Assembly (NCBI RefSeq): GCF_001949145.1
Contig: NW_019091427.1
Coordinates: 551,729-615,728 of the forward strand
Direction of reading: 5' to 3'
From: Acanthaster planci
Taxonomy: Eukaryota; Echinodermata; Asteroidea; Valvatida; Acanthasteridae
DNA length: 64,000 nucleotides
The notes under the pieces are model-generated. The model searched no databases, was not told the origin of the DNA, and worked only from the letters and a program-made list of their open reading frames with translations. This document shows, piece after piece, positions 24,953 through 39,100 of the stretch. Both the position numbers and the translations under genes were made by a program. Positions within the stretch are counted from its first letter, which is position 1. The number at the start of each line of letters is the position of its first letter.

Positions 24953-27900
24953 ATTTTCAGGGACGCTTCTCAGCCTGAGATGGTGCATTAAGTTAAGGCA
25001 GGTTACGGATGGCTGTTTCCACATAGAAAAGTACTGTACATGGTACATGTAAGAACACGTGCTTGGAACTACTGATGAATTGGAACCTAGGACGACGAGG
25101 CTCAAGATGTAACTGTACCTTGGGAACCGTGTTGGAGCTGTGACAACATAATATGAGAGGATTTTTTTTCTCCAGAAATAAGCTGATGATGAATACCAAT
25201 GTCTTAAATTAATTTTGAAAATGTTGAGTAACCCACAAAGAGCCGTCTTATTGGAATGATGAAATTCTAAAATTGTATGCTTCAGTCACTGTGTACTGAA
25301 AGAGTTAGTCATGGCAATTGGTATTAAAAAAGAAAACTGGTGTACAAATTTAAACTTCACATTTTTCACCTTATACCTTGGAGTGGTTTTCTAGGACATA
25401 TTCACATTCTATGGATTCTAACTCGTGGCTGTTTTTGCTTAGAGTTTTGGGGAAATCAATGTAAAGGTCATTTTCATCTCAGTAAATCCACTTACATGTA
25501 CAAAAAAGGCAATCAACTGTCCCTTATGGGATTTGCATTTCATGCTCGGCATCCGAGTGCTTCCTTACTGTCAAGGAGTCAATTTTTCCAAAGAGACAAC
25601 TTGGCTCCTTCCCAGTTACCCCTGGGTGGAGCTGGTCATTTTGCCAGGGGACAGTAGCCGGATCATTTCACACACACACAGACACAAGTAGGGAAATAAA
25701 ATATAGCACCGAGAATCACGGGCTCATGGCTGAGCAAATCAGTCAGTCTCGCCAGCCCCTGCCGCCAAGGAATCAATGAAGTAACCTTGCCCAAGGGCGA
25801 TGGGGAATAGGGTGGGGGAGGGTGTGGGGCATGACTAGTTTGAACACTGTCCTCAGCTCTGCACTGGTGGACGTCAAAGGCCATCGACCCCGACAAAGGG
25901 AGAGAATAAGTTTCAACTGAGCATTCTAAGACTCTGCACGTGCTACATCTTTGTGCGCTTGCAAACAAGGCCAATCGGACTACAGGCAAGAAAGCATTTG
26001 TCAGAAATGCATGTCGACCAGCTGAATAAAAGAAACCCTCAGGCTGCTGTCTGTCCTGAATTTAATAAGGCACGGTCTGGGAAGAGCAGGCAGGTAAAGC
26101 AACAGAACCCTCTGGATGCAATGACATGGAAATCATTTCAGAAATGTGACCCCTTTCTCCTGGACCGATTTTGTTGGTCTTTCATGATAGGACACTTCAT
26201 CTCCCAACAATTCAAGGTCCTAAAAATGTCTGGAGAGCAACATGTGTGGCCCACACGGGGCACACTTGGTAAAAGCATGATTTCCAATCCCCTCCCCCCC
26301 AAAAATCCCTCTTATCTCAAAATATATTGCACTGATTTCCCAGGGGCCTCCGCATCTTGGTATGCATAAGCAAAGATGATGGCAATGTTCAACGGTCCCC
26401 AGAGACTTGCACACTTCTTCGGTTCCATGAATTTTTTAATAGGTAAGTGACAGAATTTCTCAGCTGAGAAATAATGACTGTAGCACCACGTTACGCTTGG
26501 ACAAAAAGGTCGCACATAGCTCCAAGGATGTACATGAACATGTTTGTGTACCTCTTCCACAGAGATGTTGGTAGAGTAGAAGAAATCCTGGAGTAGATTA
26601 TGTAAAGTCCCAGATGCTGGGGTTCAGAAAATCAGCAAGCGATACAGACACAATCCAAGATTTAAACCTGAATGGCTGGGGAAAAAGTTCTTTCTTTATC
26701 GCAGAAAAAGATAACTGACTGACTCGTGGTCAGATTGCAAGAGGAAAGAATGTATAGTGACCAATTAAAGCATGAGTACTCTCTAACTGCAATTGAGTGA
26801 AAAAACACTCTTTGAAGAGTGACTTGAGGGACAACTCTTTTTGAGTAGTATTCCATACTTCAACAATGAAGTCTGCAGCTTTATGAGTGATTTTTTTTTT
26901 CACTCTGGCCCAGAAGCCACAAAAGGGACAACTCAAAATGTAACAAAAGGTGTTTTTCACTCTTTTAGGTAGTAGGTACAGGTTTTCTGCCTGTCCTCAT
27001 CCATGAGATCAGGTAAACTGTCTAATACTCAATTTGCTGTCAATCTGTACCAAATAAGGTCATGTCAGAATCAATTGGCAGCAGCTGAGAACAACACACA
27101 TGTCTACAGGAAACAGCTGGAGCCACGAGCCAATGGCTTCCATGGGTGTCCCGTGTTATCCCAAGCCATAACCGCAACTTTTGGTGCCAGCCCAAGTATG
27201 CATGAAAAGACCAACAAATACATATATTGCACAGCATCTCTGATTCAAAAAGACCATTTTGAAACTTGCAAGTAGAGGAGAGACGTGAACAGTAATCCAG
27301 CTGGAACTTAATAAATCAACCACACCACAATGACGCACATTCAGTCATGAATTTTCCCTCAACCATAAGCACACAACCAACACTACTTGGCCTAGTGTTC
27401 GTGCGTGCAACAGGATCAGATAGGCTTTTCGTTCCATCGCTATATACATACTCCAGTGGAGAAGGATGGGGGGGGTGGGGAAATCAAGTCCAGGCGATAA
27501 CAATCTGAAGCAAGTGATAACGGAGGCCTACCGGGATTCGATGCTGGGGACCGCATGGATGAAATAATTAAAAACTAAGTCTCTGTTTACGTTGGTGCAC
27601 TCGTAAGTCACATCAATCACGTCAGTCTATCACACCCTGATGAAGAAATCATCAAAGTGTCTTCCTGACTTCCAACCGCCTCCCGGGTTTCCCTCTCCCC
27701 CCCCCAACAAAAATCTAATTACAGAGCAGGTCTCATCTTGGTTTAGGTTTGTGAGGCATCAATTGGTTTGCATGTACCGTCAGAAATTTCTCTCACAGGG
27801 ATGCCTAAGTCTTCTTTAACAACAAAAGAACTCAGGGATAAACGTTATCATAAAAACAACAGGAAAGAGGAATCTGTAATGCATGACTTGTCGGTGAAGA

Positions 27901-29567
27901 CCAAGCCGGCGTTTTGGTCACGAACAACCTTGGAGCCATGACGCTCAGCCTGCTACTGGTACCAGGTATGAGTGCAGCAGGCCACCGAACGGGAAAAAAA
28001 AGGGGCAAGTTCACGTCTGACTTGATCCCTAATAATGATCTTTCCGCTCAAATGGCTAGACCTAGCCTACTTTCCTTCCGTTAAAACCCTTCCCTTGATC
28101 AATGATGAGGCCTTGAAGCTTGATTGGACGAGGGCCCTGTTTTATTGCAAAGCAGGCCAGGGGATCCTCCCCGGGCATTTGGGTCTTTTTGTAGAGCAGT
28201 CAAGGGGAGGGGAAGAGGTTCTTGACTCTGACCATGACACCAACTCCTTCTCGGTCACTGTGCTAATAGACCATCAGGCCATCATCTACAGTATTAAACA
28301 CGGTTGTTGTTCAGCCTCAGATCAGACGTAACGAAAGACATTAAACACGAACAGGTTTTGAGTAGAGTAGATGCGCACACTGCTTTTAGTTATAATCAAA
28401 CCTTTGATGAATGCAGATTATGTCCACTTTTCTTAGTTTATTGCCTTTTTTGATGTAGTACAATATCATTTTGGATGTTTAAACTTTTGTTTCATTCAGT
28501 TTATTTTAAACGAGACTGATGGACTTGCACCCATAAGCAGATCATACTGATGTATTTTTCACCATTTCGGTGTTTGCTTTGATTTTGGATTTTGGAGCCG
28601 TGCTTAGATGGGATTTCTGCATTCCAATTCCCACTGGCATGCCCATGAACAAAGGGCAACTATTTCTGGAGTAAACCAACCAGAGCTGTCAATCGTCAAG
28701 GAGACATGAGCCGAGTGTGTACATTAACCACTTGATGAAAAAACTCTTTTGCTGTTGAAAAACTGTCAGAAACAAGTGGTAGGCTAGGACACAATGTTTA
28801 TGCGCCGGTACATTTGCATTGTCATGTTGATGGATTCATACTTGGATGCAGAAGGGCTTGCATAAACATTTAAGACTTAGAAGTGGGGTTCACACCAACT
28901 CTCTAGGGTGTGTTAAAGCTCGTTACTCGTGTTTTAGCATGAGTACACTCCTGAGTGCAAACAGCAGGAGTAGGACCCACGGCTAATCGAGAATATTCTC
29001 TTGATCAGAACAGGAGTATACTTGTGCGTCACATGGTACTTTTCAATGTGCCAGAGAAGCATGTTGGCCATTTGCATGATCTGAGTGATCCGTGGATGAT
29101 GAGCATGCAGCATTTTCTTGCATCTGCAAAGAGGGCGAGTAAACACTCACAAATGCACACGTTAACACAACCTCATTCCCACGGGTACGATCTTGGTTCC
29201 CAGCATGCCTTGAGCGATCTTAACCCCAGGTATTGTATAATTGAAATATCTCACTATTTGGGAGATTTGAATTACGACTGTAGTCGATATGTTTATGCGC
29301 GACGCAGATTTACGTATGCATGACGTGCAGAATACCACGTTGCAAGCGTGTAGCTTTTAAAATATGCATGTGCTTCACTTTACGTTCATGTACACATATA
29401 TTCATCCTGAATAACCAGTCAGCAGTTTCGTATTCTACACGACCAGGGGCCAGTGAAGGAACACGCATGCAGCAAATGGAGTTGACGTCTCTATTTACAT
29501 AACCTACCTAGTGTGGTGATTCCTTTGTTTCAAACACCACCACTAATTGGACCTCTTTAGTTTACAA

Positions 29568-29817
29568 GGCCCAAATTCACGGCGCTGTTTACCGCAAGCG
29601 AAAAATTGGTGCTTACCGTAGCAGAAAATTCTGTGCTTACGGCGAACGTATTTCACGGCTTAGCAAGGATTTTGGGCTTGTGCGCATGCGTACATCCCGT
29701 AACTATGGATTCTGTGCTTAAAGGGTTAGCGCAGAATTTTTCTGCTTGTGCGGGTAGTGCAGAATGGAGATCGTTAGAGCAGAATTCTGTGGTAAGCAGC
29801 GCCATGAAATTGGGCCC
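29568..29817. mobile_element. MITE-like element with imperfect terminal inverted repeats
   Basis: The left end starts GGCCCAAATTCACGGCGCTG and the right end, read in reverse, GGGCCCAATTTCATGGCGCT. The arms continue into related GTTTACCGCAAGCG and GCTTACCACAG sequence and end near AGAATTCTG. The 250-base unit has no coding capacity and contains several internal copies of a GTGCTTA or AGCAGAAA-like motif. A solo end of the same family is at 39379-39430. No clear target-site duplication was seen, so the transposon superfamily is left open. Confidence 0.75.
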
Positions 29818-32800
29818 AGTTCTGCACTATGTAGGTACCGTAAGGTTAGCACAGCCGTATAGTTGCACAGCTTTTCAATGAAAAAGCTACATATGCACAT
29901 TTAACAAGTTTATCGCCAGATGTATTTTTGTTCATGCTTTAATTGTAGTGAGAATCAGTGTAAAAACTTTCCATTATTTCCATCTTATGAACAAAATGTT
30001 TTGAGTGTTTGAGACTTCATACAACACACGCAGAGCCCGTACTGCTTCTGTGAGAATATATGCATGAGTTTGAGCCAGTTCAAATATTAATTTGGTTTTT
30101 TGAGTCTCAATTATGTTACTGGTCGTGTCAATACTTTGAAACTGATACGAAAGTTGAGAGCAATATTCCCATACTGGTGCATTTTTAAATTCAAAATTCT
30201 TCTTAAAAAGTTGTTGATATTCTTATTCTTTTGAAGGTGGTCAAATTGATCAATTTGTTTATTTTCATGCTCCCATGTACTTCCTTCTTGGGGCAATAGT
30301 AGATTGAACCATTGTTCTTTGTGACTTCATCAAATAAACTGGTTGAAGTCATTAGTTCTACTTGAATTTTAAGTAGCCCACAAGGTAGCACTGCACCCAG
30401 AAGGAGCCATGATAAACTCTATCATTAGAATGGGTTCAGAGTTGTTTTGTTAGGCAAGAAAGAATTGCTTATCTTGAAAAAGTTGGCAAAACCACAGACT
30501 GTTACCAACAAGGTAGAAATGAGTCGATCTTATGATTAAAAATAGCCAAGGTTTGATGCAGCTTTACGTAGATGTTTTGAGCAAGTGCGTTGTCAGATGC
30601 GAAGTGTGGGGGTCAAATCCATCTAGTGATGGTTCTAGTGATGCAACAAGTCGAGAGAGACTTGTGTAATAAAAGCTGTCACCGATCTGATGGGCACAGG
30701 AGCAAAAAGTCACAAGTTTCCGCCCCACATTTCAATAACAGAAGAAAGAGCATCAACAACAAATGACAACGTGCATCGTTGAGTGTGAATGACAAGTGGC
30801 AGTAAAATTGCATTTTGCGCTGACCACTGAAAGCAGACTTGAAAGCAGTCCCTGTGGCGACGGGGATATTGTACCGGTATCATCCACAAAATACCATGGC
30901 GATTTTTCTCTCTACAAAACTCTTTCTCAAGGCCTACAGGCAAACAATGCATTAAGGTGCAGACTTACATTGTTTCACAAGCCATCTTACAACGGTTTTT
31001 GACCCAACTACGTCGCAAACTTACTGGGCTACATGTATACTGGCTTTCATCTGTTTTATTGATTTCAGCTGAATTTATTTGCCTGGCACCTGTATTTCTG
31101 AGAAGTAAGTCAGTTAGTCGAAAAAAAAAAAAACCTTTACAAGACTTGTGGGTCAACTGAAAGAAAGAGCTTGCGGCCTATTATCCAATCGCTAAGATTT
31201 TTAGCAGGTCGTCATTAGGAAAAGCTATCCCAGGTTTTACAATGACTACTGACTGACCAACTGCTGCACCAGTTGAAGCAGCTGGGGGCTAGTCTACTGC
31301 TCATTTCATTAGTTCTTACACGCAGCACGTGAAAGTTGTATTTTCCTCTAATCTTGTTGATTGAGAACGTGATTCAATCTTTATTCAGCGAGCAGGAACT
31401 GTTGATCTGCCCATACTGATTTGCTGGCCTTCGGATGTGAAGGTACATTCAAATGAAGAGGTGTGAAAATACTGTTCATTCAAAAGCCAAAACAAAAAAT
31501 CTCGCCATAGGATTTATTTCAGTGGATCAAGTAAAAAGGATACAATATGCAACGCCCATGTCACAGACAATGTTTAACACAGGCTGGATTGTACCAAGAT
31601 ACCGTTTATGCTTCATAAGTTTTATGAAATACCTAAAGGATTAAGCAAAGAAGTANNNNNNNNNNNNNNNNNNNNNNNNNNNNNNNNNNNNNNNNNNNNN
31701 NNNNNNNNNNNNNNNNNNNNNNNNNNNAAAGAGGTCGAATTTTACTGTGCATGGGAATGTCTCCCTAATGACCCATTAGTGGTAATTATAAATACCACAG
31801 TGATAAACAAATTACAATGAAAAGAGAATGATTGCAGAAATTGGGGAGTCAGGAGCAAGTTCTGTCTTTTGCCTGATTCAGATTTTTCTCAGGTTTTTAG
31901 AAAATGCTACTGGGATGAGTTGAAGCATCCAACTAAGGAAATTAGAGGCCACGGTGCAGGCTGTCAAGACGATCTGTGCACATATATAGCCGGCTGGAGG
32001 ATTTGCAAACTACCGTAGGTCGAGGGGACGCCAGACTGGCCCCTCCATCTGAATGGCCTGTCCAACAGATGCAATTCTACAGTGTCCAATCATCCTGAAA
32101 TGGTAATTTGGAAGAATCGGATGATCAGCCGTTCTTTCCCACCCTGGCCAACATCGATCGACACTGATTGTCTCTTCCTCCTTTGCTCATTTTTTGTGTC
32201 TCCTTTTTTTTTCTAAGGTGTCGTATGTGTGCTCTGTGGGCAAAACTCGCATGCACTCGATGGAATATGTGCATGCAATTTGCATGTAGGGCCTAGGGAA
32301 ATAATTCACTTGCTACCCTTCGTAACAATGGCAACTACAACCTTTGGTTCTCCTGCAGAACACAAGGAGCTACAGGTCATCTTAGGAAGTGCATCTTGTT
32401 CAAACTAATGGGGCAAATGACTTCCCTTCTCTGACACTTTGATAGATTTTTCAACTGCGCGCACATTTTTGTGTTAAAAATGAGAAAATCCCTTTAGTTT
32501 ATGATTTTATCTCAACTTCAATATTTGAACACTACATGTCCATATGTAGTTTTATTTCTGAGAACCGTCACTGACTCATCCTCATCAGCACTTTTAGTAA
32601 AATCTACAGACAACCATGATATGATAATCCTCAACAAATCAAAATATGTTATGATTCAGGATGGTGCATATTTAAAAAAAAATATTTCCATGATCAAATA
32701 CAAGTATCAGGTAATGTATAAGAGGTCTCCTTTGAGTCGTTATTCTTATATGAACTGGAAATATCGGTAAATGTAAACAGACTGAAGAGATAATTTAACT

Positions 32801-35613
32801 TACCAGTATCAGATTTGAATCTTTAATTGGACTCGGGATAACACCCTCATATGCTGTCATTTGTCGCCTTTGTGTAGATGATTCCCCCCATTTACAATGT
32901 CACATAAGAAATTGGAGCTTGTTTGTTCTGGTCACAGGCTGCATGCCCCAACAGCATTTAAAAAAAAAAAAAGGCAGAAAGAAAAAAAACACAGACAAAA
33001 GGTCAGAACAAGCTTTTGGTCCGAGTTATCTCTCTCTGTGGGACATCGCAATTGAACCCGACAAACCACAATACACTGTCAATATGGGCAAAGACCTCCA
33101 TTCACAACTGAGATGTTAAGTATCTAGGATACCACATCCATTCTGACCATTTTTCCTTGGTAAACTGGGAGATTGGAGGAGTGATAAGTTGGCAGTGAAA
33201 CTGTGAAATATTTTTATATTCTCCTGGGAATATGTAGTACATGAAACTCCTTTTATCACTACGAGAAATCTCATGAAATATTTGTTAATCGGCAAATATT
33301 AGTTTAAAAGCGTCAGATTAAAATAAGTTGAAAAACTGTTCTGCCCAAAAAATGTAAATACACAGTATATGAGTTCACCATTTTTAATATTCATGCCAGC
33401 AAAAACAGCATGAGGGAATAAATTCCTGAGCTTAATAATCATCAAGAGTCAATACTGTCGGTTAGATTCCGGAGCGTACATGTACCTCACCAGGTTACAA
33501 ACCAAATCAAGATCACAAGCAATAAACGACAACCATCTGGTGGTGCATTAATGGACAATTATGACGCCTTTACAGTTCAATCAAGCGGTGATGACTTCCA
33601 CATTTGTCACGTCCGGCGGCCGCAACATCAATTGAAATGCAAGAGCCGTAGGCCCCTATGCACGCCGCATCGATCGGCTGCTGCATTTAACACATACACA
33701 TGTACATGTATGAATTATGGCCCAATCTAGGGACTTGGCCACCGCCAGAAAGTTTCTAAAGACTGAATTTGTTTGAAATGATCAGAACACTAAATTCATA
33801 GTTTGCTGCACTCAAATTCATGACCACTAGGGAGTGCTGTTCGCACGCATACGCACTCCCAACGCAGTGTTATATTCAAGTCCATCACAAGTCACTTAGT
33901 ATGAAGCCAACTCTCAAGCTATTCAAATGAGCTGTGGCAAAAGCATTCTTTTGTCATTGTTCACCCTGTTACTTACGGCCGGCCTTGTGAAGGGACTTGT
34001 GACTACCCATGGCGGACACTGACCCAACCTGATGAAATGAGTTGCCTGTCACGATAGCCACTTTTGAGTTGAAGGCTTTTCAAAGAATCTAGCATGATGT
34101 GAATTAATGGGAAACCTCAACATTTTCACCCACGTACATGTAATTTCCATTTTCACCGGATGCCAAAGCAAAGAGCTAAGAACACAGTTTCTTAAGAGAC
34201 TCATGTTGTGCAATCTTGTCCCATTAAACAAAAGAAACTAAAATACTTAATGAGATTTAAAGCGAAACTGTGAAATCAACATTCAAAGTATATGATGACT
34301 ATTCAAATGATTGTCTATATTCAACAAATTCTTTACTAAAGACATGTACAGGTATGCCACACAGGAACTTCTTTCTTTTGAAATTATATTTTCACCAATA
34401 ATAACAATCAATGTTGTTTGACAGCTTTGTTTTTTTACTTACTGAATAATGTCACCAAGTATGAGTGTCTATAATTATTTGAATATAATTTTGTTTAAGA
34501 CGATGGATCAACCAACAATATTAAGCCCTTGACATAGGCCTACTGTTAAGTGACTGCTTTCATAGCCCTCGTTCCTTTCCTCCTATTTCGGTATACAATT
34601 TTGCATACACCCGGGGGGAGAGAGTTCCTGAAGAGTAACTTATTCTTGAAGTAGGGGTAATGATCTAAGACCGTCCTCTGAACTGAAGATGTTATAGCAT
34701 TCTCAGTCCTGAAAGATATAAAAAACTGAGTGATTTATGTAACACAGTGACAAGGTCCAGCACGGGTACCGGTACATTATTAAATCAACAATAAACAGTA
34801 AAAGAGTCCGTCATATGAATGGAATTCCCCTTTAAAAATCAAGCATTTCCCCTAAACAAGAATGCTCCCGGACAAAAAAACCCTTGCCTTACTCTCATCA
34901 TCACGATGCCTGGATCTGACTATCTCTGCACAAGGATTAAGCTTGAATCCTGTACCCAAATGTGGGGAATAAATCTTCCTAAACCTGGTAACTGATATTC
35001 CTGACAGTAATGTTGTCCACCTTCGGTGTTTCTCTCCCTCCCTCTTCTTGTCTCGTGACGGCAATCGGATTTTATGACAAAAACAGCTTCGGGGATCTGG
35101 ATCGTGATGTCTACATGCCCTGCATACAGACATCTTTGCCGCACGCGCCGGGGCCTACACCTCACTCATGTGTAAATTAAAACTAGTTTTGCAATGTCCT
35201 CAGGGGAGGGGAGTAAAACACTTGCAGTGATCCCCCCTCTGAACGAGGTGACTTAAGCTCCATAACAGCTGAAAGTCGTGAGCATCTCACAATGAAGCGA
35301 GACTCCCCAGACAATGAGAGAAAAATTCGAGCACCTCGGGCAAGACACGGGATGGGGGAGGGGGTTCAGAGGGAACACAAATGATTGCACTCTTTATTCT
35401 TGTGGTAACATGATTATGTGAAAGCTTCATGAACAGGTGCGGTGTCTTATTCTATGATGGTAATGTATGCGGTTTTCTTTGGTATCCACGCAAAGGCCCT
35501 GGATTTGTGACGTCATCTTTGGGTGGGACAACACTCAACAGAAAGTGGGGAAACTCTAGTTTATCTTTAATATGAAATCCATTCCTAACATGCTGCTCTT
35601 TTCAGAGAAGCTG
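29818..35613. other. Non-coding stretch with second assembly gap
   Basis: AT-rich sequence without a recognised gene. It includes the gap at 31656-31727 and A-rich runs near 31120 and 32960. Short TACATGTA and ACCGGT palindromes occur (33700-33711, 34766-34775). Confidence 0.55.
31656..31727. other. Assembly gap (72 N)
   Basis: A run of 72 undetermined bases in otherwise non-coding AT-rich sequence. The flanks show no gene or obvious repeat that would explain the break. Confidence 0.99.
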
Positions 35614-35615
35614 AG

Positions 35616-35760
35616 GACCAGTGGAGACTAGGTCCCTGCACAAACAGTTTGGTAGCAAATGAGAGACCAGTAGAGACTAGGTCCCTGCACAAACAGTTTG
35701 GTAGCAAATGACTGACCAGTAGAGACTAGGTCCCTGCACAAACAGCTTGGCAGCAAATGA
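35616..35760 (+). repeat. Minisatellite, 3 copies of 49 bases
   Basis: Units beginning GACCAGTGGAGACTAGGTCC occur at 35616, 35665 and 35714. Copies 1 and 2 are nearly identical, and copy 3 has a few changes (CAGCTTGGCAGCAAATGA). Because 49 is not a multiple of three the array would shift frame, which argues against a coding role. It ends about 110 bases before the inverted-repeat element at 35869. Confidence 0.97.
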
Positions 35761-35868
35761 TTGCCATTTTGCATTCTTAGGGCTTTTCCAGTTTCCAAAT
35801 TTTTGAAGTTTTGTGCTAAGGTGCATTGATTTGTAGCACGACTTACTGAGAGACAACAGAAGACAAAA

Positions 35869-36120
35869 TGTGATTCACTCTGTGAAAATGAGTCGTAAGT
35901 CGCCAGAGCCACGTTGGAGTAACAAGTCCTTTAGAATAATTTTGCACAGAGTAAATCAATAGGAACCCGCAGCATTGTTTGCCATGGAGTATCCACTTTC
36001 ATCAGGATGCCAAACTGAACGATACATCAAAACAAAAACTTAATTTACTCTTTCCAATACAATTGAGTCTCAAAAAGTGGCTCTGGCAACTTAAGACTCA
36101 TTTTCACAGAGAGGGTCACA
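35869..36120. mobile_element. MITE-like element with roughly 50-base terminal inverted repeats
   Basis: The left arm (35869-35920, TGTGATTCACTCTGTGAAAA then GAGTCGTAAGTCGCCAGAGCC) is the imperfect reverse complement of the right arm (36065-36120, ending GACTCATTTTCACAGAGAGG then GTCACA). The arms enclose about 145 bases of unrelated, non-coding sequence. A third copy of the arm lies alone at 24902-24952. The structure fits a non-autonomous DNA transposon mobilised in trans. No target-site duplication was confirmed. Confidence 0.75.
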
Positions 36121-36137
36121 TATTGTAGTGACACACA

Positions 36138-36163
36138 CGTCAGGTGTCCACACACACCTGACG
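36138..36163. repeat. Perfect 10-bp hairpin
   Basis: CGTCAGGTGT and ACACCTGACG form a perfect stem with the six-base loop CCACAC, 18 bases beyond the end of the inverted-repeat element. It may be part of that element's edge or independent. Confidence 0.85.
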
Positions 36164-39100
36164 ATAATAATAGTCTTGCAAAACCCACTACACATACGGG
36201 AAAAGGTGGATTTTGGTCATTCAAACATGCACAGAAAAAAAATTCCATGGTAAATCCTCTACCAGTGGTTAGTCAATGGAGTTATAAACTGCATAAATGC
36301 ATGTGATGATATTACCAGACGAAGTTTACGGAGTGCAACTGCACTCTTAATGCAGGCCAATAAACAGCGGCCAAGCCACTGAATGACAGAACCCCGTGAT
36401 GCACCATCTACACTTTCACTAAACCCTTTCATACCACCATTTATTAGATATTGCTGCCTTCTAAATTCCCCCTTCCCTTTCCACCGACCATGAGCTTTAA
36501 TTTTGCACTGCTGTGTCTGCGGCCAGTGCGTTCATCCCAAGAGTTGGCTTGCCACAAAAGGCCGCTGCCGAGCAAATTTCCTGCAAGCGTGCGCCTGTTT
36601 GGGAAAGATCAGCACCGCTGGAAATTCATTACACGCCCAGCTTATTTCCATTCGGTGGGACCTGTGGCATCGGTACAGGTAGGGAGAGACGGGGAGCCAT
36701 CGTTAGGGCTTATTAGTCTTCACCTCTTCACATGGCGGGAGTTTCCTCAACAGAGAGGAGATTCACATCTGATTGAAATGTTAATTGTTCAATTGATGGG
36801 GTGGATTTGTCTGGGAAATGCCACGGCTCAGGACGGGCATTTGTTGCCCAGTAAAGGATGGATGGCAAATACACCTTGTGACGAAGGACTGTGAAACGCA
36901 AAACCAAAGGAATTACTGTGGATCTTCGGTTGCATCAGTCACTCCCTCTATGCAAAACATATGAGGTAGTTTGACAAGAAGACTTCAACTTCCTTGGAAC
37001 TGCCCTCAAACAAGCTCCAAAGACCAAACTTTTGCAAATACTGTAAGTGATCTGCAACTATTACATTCTGCAAATCCACAAACAAGTTCCCTGAAGCTCT
37101 CTGTCTGGATGCTGTAGATGGTAACTGTTTGACAGTCATTCAAAACAGTTAATAAATGACACCCAGCATGCAAGCACCAGTTTGTGCATGCTCAATGAAT
37201 GGCACTGAGAGCATGTTCAATTTCTAACTGAATGTGCACAAATCCTTGGTGTCTTCAATAAAAGGAGAAAGCACCTTGGATTTCACGTGCTCTGTAATCA
37301 CAGGAAAAAAAGGTTTTCGATGCAAAGGGTACCGTATATTCAATGCTCTTACGAGTTGAACAAATCCTCATTGGTACCCTTATGTACTACATGTAGGTTC
37401 ATAATTGCCTTTTTTTGGTAGACATGTGAGATACTGTTTTACCACGGTACACTGCCATGCACCTTGTAGGTGTCTTCCTAAACACCTATCGGTACATCAT
37501 CTACATGTAGGTGCATTCATGTTGAGCAAAGTAAGTGCAGCTTTGTATACATTTCGGGGAAAATAAGTATTTAGCATATACTGTCCAGGGTTATCTAAAA
37601 CTTGGGTTCATCTCCATCTTTACCTTAAATCCTTCACTCTAATGAATTACATGATGTATGTGTAAGTCCCCTGAATGACATCCCTCAAGCTCAACACAGC
37701 TCTTTTTCTGTGACAGAATCATCAAAACAATCAACATGACGTCAACTTTCGGATAATTTTCCATTTCGTTTCAAACTAGAGACATTCGAATCTGAAAGCA
37801 GATGCTATAGATGAAACTACAGACAGAAATCCCTTAAACATTCACATTTGTTATTTCACGCACATGACATTTCCCTTCTCAGCCTTCACAGAATTACCCG
37901 GTGTTCCTGCAGAGAGACCACACGAACACCTACACAATGTTTCCATGCACTTCTCAAGAATCTCTTCTATGCATCTCGGCAATTTTCCTCTCATAATCTA
38001 AGATGCTCCAGGGAAGATTTCCTCTCATCCCTACAATGCATAAGGGGCCCCTCTGTGGATCTTTTTGTGTTGGTATGACAACCTGCATGTAACGTGGCTG
38101 TGTCCCAGATTGGCGCACTGCATCACTGCCGTCTAACGAGTGATTTGTGGGGCTAAGGCTACAGGTGGCCACAACACACAAAAAATTACACCAGAATCCG
38201 CCCCAAGCGGAACAAGAGAGGGCATTTTTTTGGGTACTCACTGAATAGGCTCGCCATGAGGCACACAAATATGCACATTTGATGCCGAGCACGCTGAGTA
38301 CGCGTAACTAATTTACTCCGGCAAGTATGGTCTTCGCGCACACGCAGAGCACATGCACTTGTAACCACCTGTCTTTCTTTTCGCCAACTGGGGGTACACG
38401 TTAGCTCGGGGCGGATATGCCTATTTTTCTTATGGTTTTGCGACCGCCTTCTTGGAAAGCAGTGAAGATGCCAGCCTTTCCCAAGCAGCTGGTACTCGCC
38501 ACCTCACTATCTATTTTCAACTGTATACCGGTACTTCTAAATCTTGCTTTCTGAAATTCTAGAAACTACAACCTGTGCAATGCCTAGGATAATATTTTTC
38601 CAGGCCATCTTTGCCCAGACAGAGTGATCTGAACTACATCAAAGCAAAAAAAAGTGGCTGCATCATCACTTCGGGGCGCATGCATCAATTTGCAACACGC
38701 CATTGCGTACAAGGCAACTGAGGCAAAAAGGACATGTACGCATCATCAATGTTTCATTCTGTATCCCCCAAAAAAGAGATTTCAAAGACAAATATTCAAT
38801 TTGCCAGAAGGAAGCCTCCGAAGGACATGACAAAAACACTGTTAGAGCTACATTGTTATTTTACTGTTGAAACGGGAAGAAAAAAACAAACGGACATGGG
38901 CTATTGCAGCTGATTTTGTATTCATTGGAAAGAAAGAATGAGAATCGATTGAGAAAGCTATCTTTATTCATGTTTATCGCAAATGGTGGGACTTGGCTTT
39001 GATGCTTAATTTAAAGCAGCTGCCTGAAGCTTCAGATGCCCGACTTTGATGCACAATAGCCATCAGCAATGTAGTGACATTCAGTATGGTCTTGCCTCAA

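Larger units (their letters stand above)
18442..29567. other. Long non-coding stretch upstream of exon A
   Basis: No gene recognised. If the receptor transcript begins farther right, this is a 5' intron; otherwise it includes the promoter region. A 176-codon frame at 21254-21784 has no supporting features. The stretch contains a diverged dispersed repeat (22740-22870), a solo MITE-like end (24902-24952) and several TACATG arrays (22632-22641, 24086-24097). Confidence 0.55.

Noticed and set aside
36451-36894. 147-codon plus-strand open frame
   Set aside because: No family motif and irregular composition. The region is only somewhat less AT-rich, which makes long chance frames likelier.
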